From Cylicocyclus nassatus (Eukaryota > Nematoda > Chromadorea > Rhabditida > Strongylidae), in assembly GCA_958299035.1 (NCBI GenBank), contig CATQJL010000316.1, forward strand, positions 15,346,347 to 15,410,346: 64,000 nt of DNA, read 5' to 3'. The notes below the pieces were generated by a model, which saw only the letters and a program-made list of their open reading frames with translations, searched no databases and was not told where the DNA came from. The position numbers and the translations under genes are program-made. This document shows, in pieces, positions 11,694 through 24,700 of this stretch (position 1 is its first letter; the number at the start of each line of letters is the position of its first letter).

Positions 11694-14600
11694 ATGGAAA
11701 CGTCTAGTAGCGATTCGGTTCTAAGACGGACGGGTATCATATGCAGTAAAACGGTAAGGTGTAAATTGTCTGCCATTCTATGTACTGCCGAAACCATATC
11801 ATTTAATGTGTTTCAGTGATTTTATGGGACATATAGAATCCTTTACTAGCATGAGATTCGTGACACATAGTCTTTAATCTTAGTTGCATCATGAGAATAG
11901 CGGAGATTCTTCAGGATCCTTGCGCACTTGCGTGCAATGGATGCATCGTTTTTTCGTGTTTGACTGAGATGGCTCCGAGGAATAAGAGACGAATGGCCCT
12001 TTAGAATGGCAGCCATTCGTGGCCCGTCACATTCCCTAGACAAAAGAATGATATGGAGCAGTGCTCGATAGCATTCACTACATACTTAATTACCGCGCTT
12101 CTGCTGTGTTATAAGTTACATACCATAAAATATTAGCTCGTTCGTAAATCATGCCTTTCGCTGCAAGGAACGGGGAATAGAGCTTACTGTGTCATCCGTT
12201 CATCTTTTATCTCATCCTAAATAATTGTTCACATTTATTTTGCTGGCATCTGTTTGCCTAGAGACTACTTGAAATCATCTGGGGAAAATTTCGCTAGAAA
12301 AAGGCTTCCGCATGATGCCCCCGTTCTCGTTACATTCGCATCAAGCAGGAAGAAGGAAGAGGGAAGATGTTTTTGCATCTGTTCTCTTCGTGGTAGATAA
12401 GAACAGAGTATGTAATGATGTAGCTCCATGGGTACAAGCAAAAGAGCAACTTCTAATTTGCATTCTCATTGGTTGCAGTTTTGTCAGAGATACGCACAGC
12501 ATAGAAATTTCCAGAGAAAATTATGAACATAGTCCAGAATACAACACTTATGACATCAAGTAAAAATTAAAATGACGATGAACGGTTTTTGCAATTTGTG
12601 GAAGAATAAAATATGCCCGAAGGAATGTGTTCTCATGCTTAACTGCTTGCGAAATACATTTTTTAACTACATTTTGAAGTGTATCTAATCATACTCATTC
12701 AGGGCGAAAAATTAGGAACTATCGAAGAAGAACTTACACATTGGATACAAGACCATCGCAAATCTACAACGAAGTCGATCGCAGAGTACAATACTCCAAA
12801 AAAATCTGCCACATTTCACAATATCGTGGATTTGCAAAAAACAGGTAAGCTTGGCTTTTCTGGCGTTGAGTGAGAGAACTAGATACGACAGTTTTTTAAT
12901 CATCAGTAACACTGCTCGAAACTACTTTTTACGAAGATGATAATATGACATCTATGTGGGTGTTAAGGATGTCCAGCTAACAGAATCAGTATATCTGATC
13001 GAAACTCAAGATGGAGGTGTTTATTGGCACTAAAATAGCTGCTCCTGTCCAAAACGTTGGTTCGGAAACTGTATTCATTTTGAATGCGAGTTATAGAGAT
13101 TTTTTCGTCTCTGTGGAGTTCTTACGGCTTTCCTATTTCTTTACAGGACTTTCTTGAACGAAGCATTGTTAAATCAGAAGAAGTCTTTTACAAACTCGTC
13201 AAGCTTGAAGAAAAGTTCCTTGTACTTATGGCTTATCACTTAGTACTTTGGATGGGACACAGAATCCCATCCCATGATCTTGATGAATGACAGCATAAAA
13301 CTTTCGTATCTTGCACTTCAGTACATCTTTGTCAAACATGGTGATGCCATACCTTTAAGCCACACCTACACTTTTGCAGTGTGACAAACAATCTCATCAC
13401 TCTCATCGTCTGTTGTCTCTTACGAATACGAATTCTCTTGGGAAAAAGTAACGCCGAGTTCCCGCGCGTGTGATGTGTGTCATATATTTTGATGTTCTGT
13501 AATCAACGGCATTTACTCGCCCCTCGTGAAGATTTTCAGTCATTGGCAAAATATTTGAAGTGTTTCTTACCTCGCATATGGAATTACAGCTCAGTTTCTT
13601 CCCATTTTATTCCTCGTGAACACCACTAGTGAAAAGTCGATGCAAGTTGCTGCAATGACAAATGCTCGACTGTCACTTGCTGAGGTGCCCTTGCCAGTCA
13701 AAGTCAGCGTGTTCCGTCTGTGCACGCTTCGAATTTCCAATGTAAAAAACTTGAACAATTTTGACGCACGCACGATGACGTTCTCTCGTGGTTCTCTGTT
13801 CTGTTCAACAAGTTAGGAAGGATTTGGTTTGGTATTTTTTTTTCTTTTGAAGCTCGATGGGACCATTTGAATATGGGTAACCTTCATCTACATGCACCTT
13901 TAACGGCCGCATTGCTTACCTAAGCTCAAAACAATCGAGCCGCGGTTTATTTACATGAGCATAGACTAAACGTTGATGATTGCGCGTGATGGTTGTGTCC
14001 GGTGTGATGCCTTGCCCAGCACTCGGTCCGAGTAAACTTGAGGTGTTTTTCGAACGCAGAGCCAGCCGAGTGCGCCTGGTAGAGCTGGCTGACTAGCAAG
14101 CTGCTGCCACCACAGCGACGGATGGGTGGCGAGTGCCGCAGGGTGAGATGGACCTCGAAAACAAAAGCGTTCAGCTCAATATGACGGCTTCTACCAGTGA
14201 CGCCGATGTCAATTGTTTTTCTTTTCGCCTCGAGACACACACACACTTCATCGACAAGCATCCATTGCGTTCACTTGGCATCGGCTTACACTACAGTTGT
14301 GTGCGATGTTCTGGTAGCAGCACGTCTATTGCAGCAGCTTAGTGCTGCAGCCACTCCAGATTTGTTGTTGATGCAGCAGCAATGTTGCTTTCATCCGTAA
14401 GGGGCAACAGCAATTTTCGAAGTTTTATCCTCTACCCGAACTCCTTGTTGCTGCAACAGCGAGATTGGGGGGCAACACCAATCTCTTAAACTTTAATTTT
14501 TTTCTCCACTTTGGTCTTCATTTATCGGCAAAGGAGTATTCACCGGTATTTCGACACTCAATCACTAAGCAAGGACCTAATGCGGTCCCGCGATTTCCTC

Positions 14601-15831
14601 ATTTGTCTTCTTAACGCCGCTTCTTCGAACACCCATCGCTCCCTTGATTTCAACCTGCAATTTCTTGCGTTCAAGTAGTAGAAAACATTAAGTATTATGT
14701 CTGAAACAATATTGTAGCTTAGCTTTTTCAAATGGCAAAACAACGGTAATATAATGAATAATTGTCTATAATCATTTTCTAAATTCAGAGTCGCAGTTAT
14801 TCTTTTTACCATCGTTTACCTTATGCTCATCTTCTCAAGCTCATTGACTTTCAGGTGCCCCGCGTCCCCACCAGTCAAACAGCGACCAGCAGGTATGTTT
14901 GCTTAGCATAAAATATAATTTGGAGTGCTTACATTTTCTAATTTTCGTTTGCTCAGCGCAGAAAAAATACATATGCAGTTGTTGTGTTCATATTTTCAGT
15001 AATAGCTATGCATTTGAAATTAACCCTGCAAAAAGGTAAAATCTTCTTTGCGGTGTGCAAAGCATCGTAAGAATTTTTAGTGGCAACTAGAGTTCTAGAG
15101 TTTCAGAGGGCGGGAGGGGAGGGGGGGGGGAGGGATGATTTATAGTGTCCTTCGAGTTCGGAATTCACATTCTTATTTTATCAGCTAAAACAGGAGTATG
15201 TTCAATGAGTCGAGCATTTCACGAACTCTCCCAATCCTCTCTTGGGAATTGTGCGTGCTGGCTACTAGCGTTCTGACTTTTTATTCCTTTTCCTCTTCGC
15301 GGGTGTTAATAACTCGCGTAGCTATAACTGGCATTATCCAAAAACCATGGTCTCCGTAGTCCACTTGAGATCACAGTAATCATAATGAAGGAAAGTCTTC
15401 ATTATGATGTACTCTTTCCCAATTGCTATCCAAGAAATCCGTATGAGTCGTACATTGAAGCTTGAATTTTGGAAACGAATATTTTGCAGAAGTTTGAAAA
15501 GTCAGCAAGGGTATGTAAATTGTTATGCTGCCGGTATAAGTCTGGATAAAAACTGAGTAAGTAATGCGCACGCTCGACGGACATAAAAAATTGCGAACAC
15601 CTGCTCGCGTCCGCGCTGGGAAAATTTCACCTTTGAGTTTTGCGCTGTTTTTATTGTTTTGCTCTTCTGCTCTCTCTGACATAGTTTTTCCATAACTACT
15701 AATATTCACCGAACACCGAGGGTTATTAACGGAAATTAGTTATTTGTTCTAGATGTTCATGTCCTCAAAGGAACGCTTTTCAGATCAAAAATCTGGCACC
15801 ACCCCGAAGGAAACGTTCGCTCTTCTATGAA
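11694..15831 (+). CDS. candidate N-terminal exons, possibly of the downstream MARCH-type ligase
   Basis: Four exons that phase together: 11694-11753 (METSSSDSVLRRTG...), 12703-12844 (GEKLGTIEEELTHW... to LQKT), 14855-14892 (APRPHQSNSDQQ) and 15784-15831 (IKNLAPPRRKRSLFYE). The ATG follows a TTTACTTTTTAG acceptor, as at a trans-splice site. Donors are GTAAGG, GTAAGC, GTATGT, GTGGGT; acceptors ATTCAG, TTTCAG, TTTTCAG. The chain ends in phase 0 and the next firm exon (21707) opens in phase 0, so it could run directly into the RING-CH gene, adding 96 residues. Alternatively it is a separate short gene. No domain is recognised; the exon 2 peptide is hydrophilic and probably helical, and exon 4 has a basic PPRRKR patch. 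An alternative open exon at 13147-13290 does not fit the phase. Confidence 0.45.
14310..14490. repeat. degenerate GCAACA array 2
   Basis: GCAGCAGC, TGTTGTTGATGCAGCAGCAATGTTGC, GGGGCAACAGC, TTGTTGCTGCAACAGC and GGGGCAACACC in close succession. Same family as the array at 8446. Confidence 0.65.
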
Positions 15832-16784
15832 GTGGGTTATGCTTTTTTTTTCTCGATTTTCAGCCATCAATTATCTTACGATGTCTTCCATTTGATGTAA
15901 ACAGATGATGCAATGTTATTTCCTTTACATAAGTCTGTTCCTTCTTTGTTCTCATCCATGGACCCCCTTTTATCTTGTCATCAGCTGGTAAGTTCTCTCA
16001 AAACAAAAATGATTCTTCGTCAACAACTCATTCTCTTATTGTTCTGTATCTTCATTTGCAAGCAGAGCTTCGTGCGTTTCTAAGCGAAACAGCGTTCTCG
16101 GCTCAATCTTTGAAATAACGCCCTCTGACAGCTCCATTCTCAGAACTGAATCGTTAATCACCCGCTGCAAAGGCGAACGTAGTCGTGCATGAAATGTGCA
16201 TCTGATTTGCGGCTACCATCGCGTTAATGTCAAGAGAATGCAGCGACCAAATTACAATCAGAGATTCTCCTGATTCTTTCTCATAATTTGATATGCCTTT
16301 GTTGTTCCTAGTGCCAGTGAACTCTCAGTGTTGTATTTGTCCTTGTCTTTTTGCTACACATCAAGCAAGTGCATCAGATAATTAGCGAATAGTGATAGTT
16401 GGGTGTCATGCACATATGCTTCATCTCGTTTCGCCTGACTGACATCGAACGGCCCCATAGCTATAAACAGGGTAGTATTTCCATCCAACCCTCTCTAGCA
16501 TTGCGTTCCAGCTAGTCCTCTTCCATGAATTAATGAATAGCATATGCTTGCTAGCACAACGAAGTGGCAAGTAACGAAGCGGTAGGTATCGTTGCTGCAC
16601 TCATTCTTTTTCTTATCGATTGTGTTGGGAATAATTTGGGTAATTTTTCATATTCGCATCTTTCTGCTATGCATCGCCTAGTGTGTAGGTCATCACAAAA
16701 TATCAATTCTTCCCCTTAGATACAATGTGACTAAGTGAATCCCTTTTGAGAATTAGCATTGTTTACAAACTCATGGTTCAATAT

Positions 16785-16900
16785 TGCGGCTGCGACGGCA
16801 TTTTGTTGTTGTAACCTCAACAATGTCGTTGCCCCGCACCGATATGACACAACATTTTAGTGCGGCTGAGTGAACTTTGTCAACCGCAGCTCCAAAAATA
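16785..16900. repeat. degenerate GCAACA array 3 (weak)
   Basis: TTTTGTTGTTGTAACCTCAACAATGTCGTTGCC followed by ACAACATTTTAGTGCGG and TTTGTCAACCGC. More decayed than the other copies. Confidence 0.45.
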
Positions 16901-18329
16901 AATGTCGCCGTACTTGGTACTGCCTCTTGGTGAAAAAATTTTTTTCCATATATTTGCAGTTCTTGAAATTTTGCAGAATAGTTATCAACAACAGTCTGTT
17001 GTGAGCAGCGGCAGAACGCCGCCATTTGGAGTGTTAAGCGAATGCTCAACCTCGTTAGTAGAGTGTCGAAACCAATTAGGTGACATATTGACATTGCATG
17101 AGATTCGATTAGTAATGATCGCTGCAAAGGTTTCCGTATTGTCGTTATGTGAATGTGGGGGTCACCATTGCTAGGCTTTTCTCCGTAGGTCCTTTTTTTA
17201 AATTATTGCTGATGCTACTCAACATTCGAGTCTATAATTTAGCTGTCCTCTACGTATAAAAAAGTAAAAATACTGCTGTACTATAAAACTGTCCCAAAGA
17301 TTCTCTCTCTGAGGCGAGTATTGATGTTATTACATTGCCAAAGTCCAATTCTCGAACGAAAGCAGCAAATAACGAAAGCATGCAAGTACCCAAAATTCGT
17401 GTATTCAATTTTACTTCTTGTGAACTTTCGAAGAAGAAGGAAGTATGTAGAGAGAACATTCTGCTGCCCCAGTTCAAGTGATTACACAGTGAAGCTATGT
17501 CGCTGATAGAAATTGAGGAAGTAGACGATTCATAATCTGCCGAAATTTGAGTTTTATCTTGCGAGATCAAAAGCTTTTCTGTATGAAGAAATTTTTGATC
17601 CTTTGACTTTTATCAAGATTTCTAATGAATCTAATTTATTCATTTATTTTCACTTCTATTTATTGATTTTTCTAATTCTCAAAATTGCTGGAAACTGACT
17701 AGTCTTCTCGCCACGCTTTTTTTCGCTTCAAGAGCACAAGAAGGGTAGTTTGATTCTTTTGGTAGATTAGGTTGATATTACCAGTGGCATTAGTATTGAT
17801 GCTCGTATGAGTATTATTATATGTACGTATACGTAATATAATCGCCTCATTAGGGCTGTCTTGTGACCGATGTTTTAGAAAGAAGCACATTGCTCTCACT
17901 TGGTTTCCGATGCTTTTCGGGGACGATCGCATAAGTGTCGGCTGTTAGCGATATGCGGTGAAGACAGGTAGTAGATTTGTGAAAGTCATTGTGCGATAAA
18001 GCTTTATTGTGATGATCTAACCTTTAAGAACGACTAGTTCTGGGATATTTCGATTTTGTCCCAAAGCAGGGCTATGAACTAAGACTCTTTATATCGGAAC
18101 TGAATTTGTTTGTGTCGGAAATGAAGTAAAGGATCTTAAGCGAAATCCAGAAGAACAATGCTACTTGACGCCCTAACCTAATTCAGTATGGGCGATTGGT
18201 CAGGCTGAGCCACTAAATGCAGGAGCTTCTGTCAATTTTTATATTTTTTGAATTTTTTTTGATCAGCTAATCGAGACATCTTGCGCCAGTTTCCGTTATT
18301 TATTGAGGTACACCAACAATTTTTTGAGA

Positions 18330-18510
18330 ACGCAGCAGTAGGTTGTAGTTGCAGTTGCAGTTGCAGTTGCCTTGTTGTAGGCTACTACTTCACGGTGGTG
18401 ATGCAACAGCGAAGTGGTGCGGAGCAGCAACAAGCTGGGTCTCTATTTGGCGAAGATGCAGCTGCATTTTGTTGAAGGTGCAACATCACTACAAGTTGGT
18501 GTGGGGAGGG
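18330..18510. repeat. degenerate GCAACA array 4 with GTTGCA hexamers
   Basis: Begins with a short perfect tandem of AGTTGC (four to five units near 18346-18372), then GATGCAACAGC, GAGCAGCAACAAGC, AGATGCAGC and GGTGCAACATC. The hexamer run gives an open frame with repeated Ser-Cys or Leu-Gln, which is not evidence of a gene. Confidence 0.65.
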
Positions 18511-21500
18511 GACAACTACCAGGGGCCACAAGCCAAATTGGGCGGCTATAGTTTAGTTATGACATTTATGGATTGATATATTGACAACGAATTTCATGTT
18601 TTCATCTCAAAAGGATATAATTTGCTGTAATATTTGATTGCATAATGGCGCAGCAAAAGCTATACGATGAGGAAGAAGTTTGCATGAATCAACGTGATGT
18701 TGTTTAACTCAAGCAGATAATCTTTATGACTAAGTACACTTCAAGAATCCATTAGAATAATAACTTGTAAAAAATCCATGACATATGCTTCTAGGCTTTG
18801 TTTTAACTCGCTCATTTATCATTCTGTCAACTGAGAAGCAGCAGTCATGTGATATCGTGGAATCTCCTAGACGTTCTGTAAACATATGCTTAATAAAATT
18901 TGGAGTGGATTTTGAGTGTTGGTGCTCTCTCTCCTCTCTCTCCTGTGTCTCTTCTTTCCAAAAGTCAGTTTTTTTCATTCAAATTGTTGGCTTTCAAAGG
19001 AGCTAGAGTTCATGTGCTCTTTGATTGTTGTCGAATTATTTGCTAAGAAGTTGAAGATCGACAAGTTTAATGACTTTTATATTGCTCGGAAAGTAAGTTC
19101 GTGTGCGTGGGTTTCCTGTTGTTTGCGTAATTTCCCCCTTTTTTCGCATCTTTATTAGATTTTAGGATGTCTGTACTTCGCCACAAGGGCAAATTTTTTT
19201 GAATTGGTTGATCTTCATGTTGTAGCTCAACAAGAGTCTTTATTCCTACAATTTAGAATTTAGTTCAGAGCCCCTTGCCTCTTTCGTCTTCTGTTTTAGC
19301 TGACTTCAGTGTCACATTTGACAGAGTTTCTGTGGCCAGATTCCTTCAAGGTCTTTTACTTTCGTACAGAAAACATAACAGTGAATCCTTTTCTCTCCAC
19401 CTCAAATTCTCGATTGTTCATTGTTGGTTGTAATCTGTCTTGTAATGTAATCCTGCTCTAACTGGTCTTCAGAAGATAGTAGGCCCCATCTATAGTTAGT
19501 TATTTAGCTTCAGTTCTCATTTAACTCCAGAGTCATATGGCCTCCACCATAGGCGCCGTGCATCCCCGAGGATTTGCGGCACATTCGTTAGACGTCTTTT
19601 CTCGAAAGCGATACGCGGAGCTGTTTCCGCATGTTTTTTCGGCCAAAATTCCATACACACATAATTTTCTGACAATTTCCCCCAGAAGGTCTGAGAAAAT
19701 GACCGCCGTTCGGGGGTTGATTGCGTCAAGGCGACGTCTCTCTGCTTCTCCTTACAATGACACATGCACTTTTGTGCTCTAGCTGTTAGCTCCTCCTTTA
19801 GTGCTCTTCACTACGCTAATAGCAATCTCAATACGTGCTTCCTCTCCCTTTTTGAGCAATCTTTTCATTCATTCAACCCCTTGAAAGATTTACAGAAAAC
19901 GCTTTGACTGCGAACTTTTTGTTCAAGTCCCCCACTTCCGTTTTCAGAAAAGCTTTCCTTTCATTTTTTATTCTGATGGCTTTTAGCTAATATATAACGT
20001 GCAATCGCGGCAGTCAGCTAGCGAGAGCGTTCGCATTCCTCCATTATGTGGCGGAATCGCCCGAAAACAAGGCCTTAATTGGCATTCTGCATGCTTGTTT
20101 TGTTACATGGGACGAATGAAATGGCGAAAATCACATGTTCAAGCATTTTTTAAGGGATTTCGGTGTGCAATGAATATTGATAGGTGCCTAAGGTCTGATT
20201 GATGAGCGGTCCAGTTGCACTTTTGCGATGGAAGTAGGCATATTTTGAGTTATGGGCTTTCGGCTTATGAAAAATCTCTTTCCTTCTCTGTATATGGCCG
20301 AAATACTTCTTTTCTCGTCTTACAATGCTTTCGTTGATTATCTAAAAGGCATGAACAGCACTTATTCAGGAAAATTCAGGTAGCCGAGGAGGTTTGGAGG
20401 GGGGGGGGGGAGGGGTGCATGAAGTCAATCTGTGTTCATCGCAAAGTTTATCGGTCTTCGCAATAGTGCAACATACATAAACACTTCGTTTTCTGCTCTT
20501 CATTCGAAGAAAAATCATATTGGCCTGATTTTCATGTGAATTTTTTTGCTAGCGTTCGGATTTCCTGCCGCGCCGTTGGTTGCTAGGATATATGTTCAAA
20601 TGTTATTAGTTATCATGGGGAGTATTTTTCTCACTAAATTGTTAATGCTGTCTGACTCAGAAGTTTTGAAGCCATTTCATAACGATTTCATTGCAGCTCA
20701 GGAACATTTTTTGTATCGCCTTGGTGTCTGGGATTCAAAAGAAGGAGGAAATTGTGCTCATTTACATGTTAAATTCGTTCCTTTGTACATCTCTCTACAT
20801 CTTAAGATGAAGGATCTTTGAAACCATTCTAAGATTTAACTACTTCTAGTCGCTTGCTCAAAATCTATTTCTATCCACACTGCTTTTTCGGATGTAAAAG
20901 TAAGTGTAGTCCCGAGTTTTCTCATGAAAATCAACGAAATTAGCACTAATGAGGAAGGGTAAGCCTTCGTAGACCTTAACCAGGAAGCGCACGAGTACTT
21001 TGGTTATTTTATTCGCACTCAATCACGCCTCTAGCATTCATTCTACAAGTTCGATGCCCTAGAGTAGCGCGCCTTCGTGAATCTTCTTTGAGTTCTGCTA
21101 TCGTCGTATGAAATGAAAATTCATTCAAGAGCCAAGATATCGACTATAGCGTTTGCGCGGCTTTACTCTTTTTCGAGTCATTGTTTTTGTTGTCGAGTGG
21201 CGATGAGATTATTTACCGTTTGGATGACGAAAAGTTCCGTGTGCATAGCGAGAGACGAGCTTCAGCTACGTCGGAGCTTCAGCACTCTGTCCATTTGAGC
21301 TAGTGCACACCACATTTTTGAGACGTTGTGTGGGCTTTTTTCTGTCAAAAGCCTAGGTACACGCGCACTCTTGCCCAACATTCGGCCACTTTGATATTCC
21401 ACAAATTCATTTGTCTGCTTAGGACGAGCCTCTTTTCGTGAAGGTAGTCGGTTCGAATAAGGCGGCCACCCTTCTTCTCAGAATTTCCAGGCTCAAAATA

Positions 21501-21706
21501 TGCTCAGCGGTTTTGAAACTTATACCTTCTGCCACATTTCTATCCCTCCTCTCTTCTTCTATTAGAATTTTACAAGGATTGTCAAATAAGGCAGTTTGCT
21601 GACTGTTTTCATATCTATTGAGCCTTCTCTCACTCCCCATCTACCCTATTTATTCTCTCCTCCTACTCCAGTTTGTCAACTGACCATATTATTCAGTAAT
21701 TTTCAG

Positions 21707-24700
21707 ATGGGTGAACGCATACGTCTTTTCTCAGCGGGTTCGTTTGTCACCACAGTGCCAGTGTCACCACACCATGTGTCAAAGACGCAATCATTGAATA
21801 GTTTCTGTGAAACAACAAATAGTGCCAATGGTAAGTTATCGTCATTCTTTTTTCGTTGTTGATATTTTGTACCTTTATTTTCATTAGGAAAAATAGTTAC
21901 CTTGCATCTAGAGAGGAATAAATAAGTTTTGAGGGAACATACTTTATTTAGTTTGATATGTCGCAATTATGAGAGACGCAAGTTTGATTAGGTTCTATTT
22001 CCAACCTCCTGATAATGGCTATTGATAGATTCAGCTTCTCATGTTAGTCTAACCTCTGATGCTTTCTTAATACAGCAGATCGTGTGACTTTGCGTAAACT
22101 TATTGACGTAGAAGGAAGCACTGACTTGACAACAAACTCAATTACTCTAGTATCCTTTCGTATTTTATAGCGTGCATATGAGTCCCACGTATTCTGCCTC
22201 AGGGTCTGTAGTCATAGCTCCGTTGGGAATAGGAAACAGCAGTTACCCGGGACTGTGGTGGACTGGGAGTTAAATATTGCTGGGTTTCTGTGTAAGAAAT
22301 AAGTGCAATTTGATGCCACTCAAAAATTGCACAAATATTCATCCATGGGAATCGGTAATGCGATGAAGTGCTTGATAGGTTCCATAAGTTCATGTTGGAG
22401 CGATTATGCCGGCAATTTTTCACGTGCTCTTCTCATGGCATGACATATTATACATATTATACTGCATGTGAATTTTCACAATTTTGTAGTTGTGATGAAA
22501 ATCGACATCATCATCATTTTTTTGAGGATTTTTAATGCTGCTCGATAGAAAGAAAATGTTAAGCAAGGAATGAAACGTGACCGCGGTGAACATCAGTGTT
22601 TTGCCTGTTTTTATGGGGACAATCTTCTTATTAGTGACTGATACTCGTACAATTGTATCTGGCTATTTTTCAACACAGTTTAATTATTGATTAATATGTC
22701 AGATAATTTTTTTTTGCCAGTTCCATACTGATTAGGGTAAAAAATGCGGTAATTTTCAGTAGCTTCACCTTCTCGACGTCCCATGAAAAAGAGCCGTTCG
22801 CGTGTCGCTCAAGGATCAGTGGTATCACTGCAAAATAATGATGGTATGTTGACTGTTTTCTTTGCATTTTCCTTTCCCTCCGATAGAAAATTTTCTTCTT
22901 CTATCCATTGGCGTCACTCACAGCAGCTTATGCAGTGAAATGACTTCACGGTTCATTAATCCAACGAAAAAGATGGCTTTCTGAGCAGCAATGCTTTTGT
23001 TGGAAGCTGCACGCTGGCTCCTTAAGGAGGAGAATTGCTCATGTGCAAATGGCAAGGCAATATTTTAGTGCCCATTACCGTATGCTACCATAATTCATTG
23101 ATTTCCGTGCATTTGCTGCGTATTTGCCATCGTAAAGTAGAATTATTTTTGCTTCTTGGTTATATTTGAATGCTTGACAAAAGCTGTTTGGAATATCCTT
23201 TGTTGCTAGCATTCTTTGTTACCCTTCTTCTCCCCTCCTGCCCTTCTCCCTGCCGCATTTTGAAAGTGGAAATATGTTTTTGACTACCGTTTTCGTGACA
23301 ATCTAGAAAAATACCATGCGAAATCGTTCTTTTGCAGTCTGAGGTCCCACCAGGCCTTCTCACTTCCTAGAATTTCTCCAAGCAGGAACGAGACAAGCTC
23401 ACTGCAGCAAACAATGTTACTAACAACTTCCGGAATTGTTGGGCTGCTGTCATCGAATTGCTCTGCTGCACAGAACGTTCTAGAAAATTGCATGAGACAG
23501 GCATGCAATGAGCATATTTAGTTGGTTGTTAGGTGCACAGCATGAGTCTCAACAATATCCGGCCAATCGTTCCCCAAAACTCCAGTCAGTCGTTCTTTGA
23601 AGAAAAAAGGTACACATCGATCAAAGAATGTAGGCGTTCGGTGCCGATCGGCGAAAGTACATGTGACGGCTTGAACTTTCGTTGACGCGCGGAATGTCAA
23701 GTAGTAGCATTTCCTGGACTTTTGTGGTTAATGCGTTCGGGAGCCTAAAGCTATGCTAAATTCATGCTTTCACCTTTTATTACATTTCTTTGTTATGATT
23801 CACTACGTAAATTTGGCCTTTCATCTTGTATATTTGCTTTTATGTTTGATTGTCTTAGGTCTGAGCGTCGAGAGCTCCTTTTGTGAAAAAGCGATTGTCG
23901 CAAAAAGCGCTTGCTATTGTATCGTGCAATAGCTATTTACAAAAAATCGTGTTCATTGCATCAACGATAATCTGATTTTGCTGTTTTTCATCCTGGCTCG
24001 CAGGTTTTGATCTGACAAATAAAGCAATGAGAACGGCTTTTTTGATGTAAAATTTATCGGTAACATCTGTAATTTTTCTGCCACTTCTTTTCGCATCAAT
24101 TTCGCTTCTAATTTGATTGCCACATGAAAACCACCCAAGAACTGATCTCCCGAACTGATGCGGGATTAGTTTCTTTCTATAGGAACATTTTTGCCCTCAC
24201 CCCCAAGCAGCAGCAGCATCGTGCAGTTCAATGACAAGTGCTAGAATGAAAAACGTAAATGAAACTGAACAATAAATCTGCCTTACCGCACGCTGGAAAA
24301 TTGGAAAACTTTCTCCTCAATGGGATTGGCTCGCCTGCATTTCACTGAAGATGGTCTTTTAGTCATGAAAGATAGCTTCACGAACTAACTATGACTTTTT
24401 ACACCTTCATGTCTTTAGGTGCAATCCTCTTATCTCTTTTTATATCGTACTATTACCTCCTTGTTCAGATAGTCTTGTTCTGTAAACTGTGCTTTTTCCC
24501 TTACAACTTGTCATTGATATGGCATATATTGTCAGGCAAGCACTCATCGTAGTATTGAATAGCCTAATTATGGAAATATTAGGTTTTTTATATGCGTAAT
24601 TACTCGAAGATTTTTGAAAATGCAAGCTTTTCTTCATCTTTGGAGCTCATGAACATGCTTTTGTTAACCATAGTCTGAAAAGAAATGTTTTTAACAATCT

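Larger units (their letters stand above)
15832..21706. other. gene-poor stretch, probably an intron
   Basis: If the 11694-15831 exons belong to the MARCH-type gene this is its largest intron; otherwise it is intergenic. It holds two GCAACA arrays and a GC-richer block at 19537-19780 that is open on both strands (81 and 82 codons) with no splice support. I see no gene in it. Confidence 0.4.
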
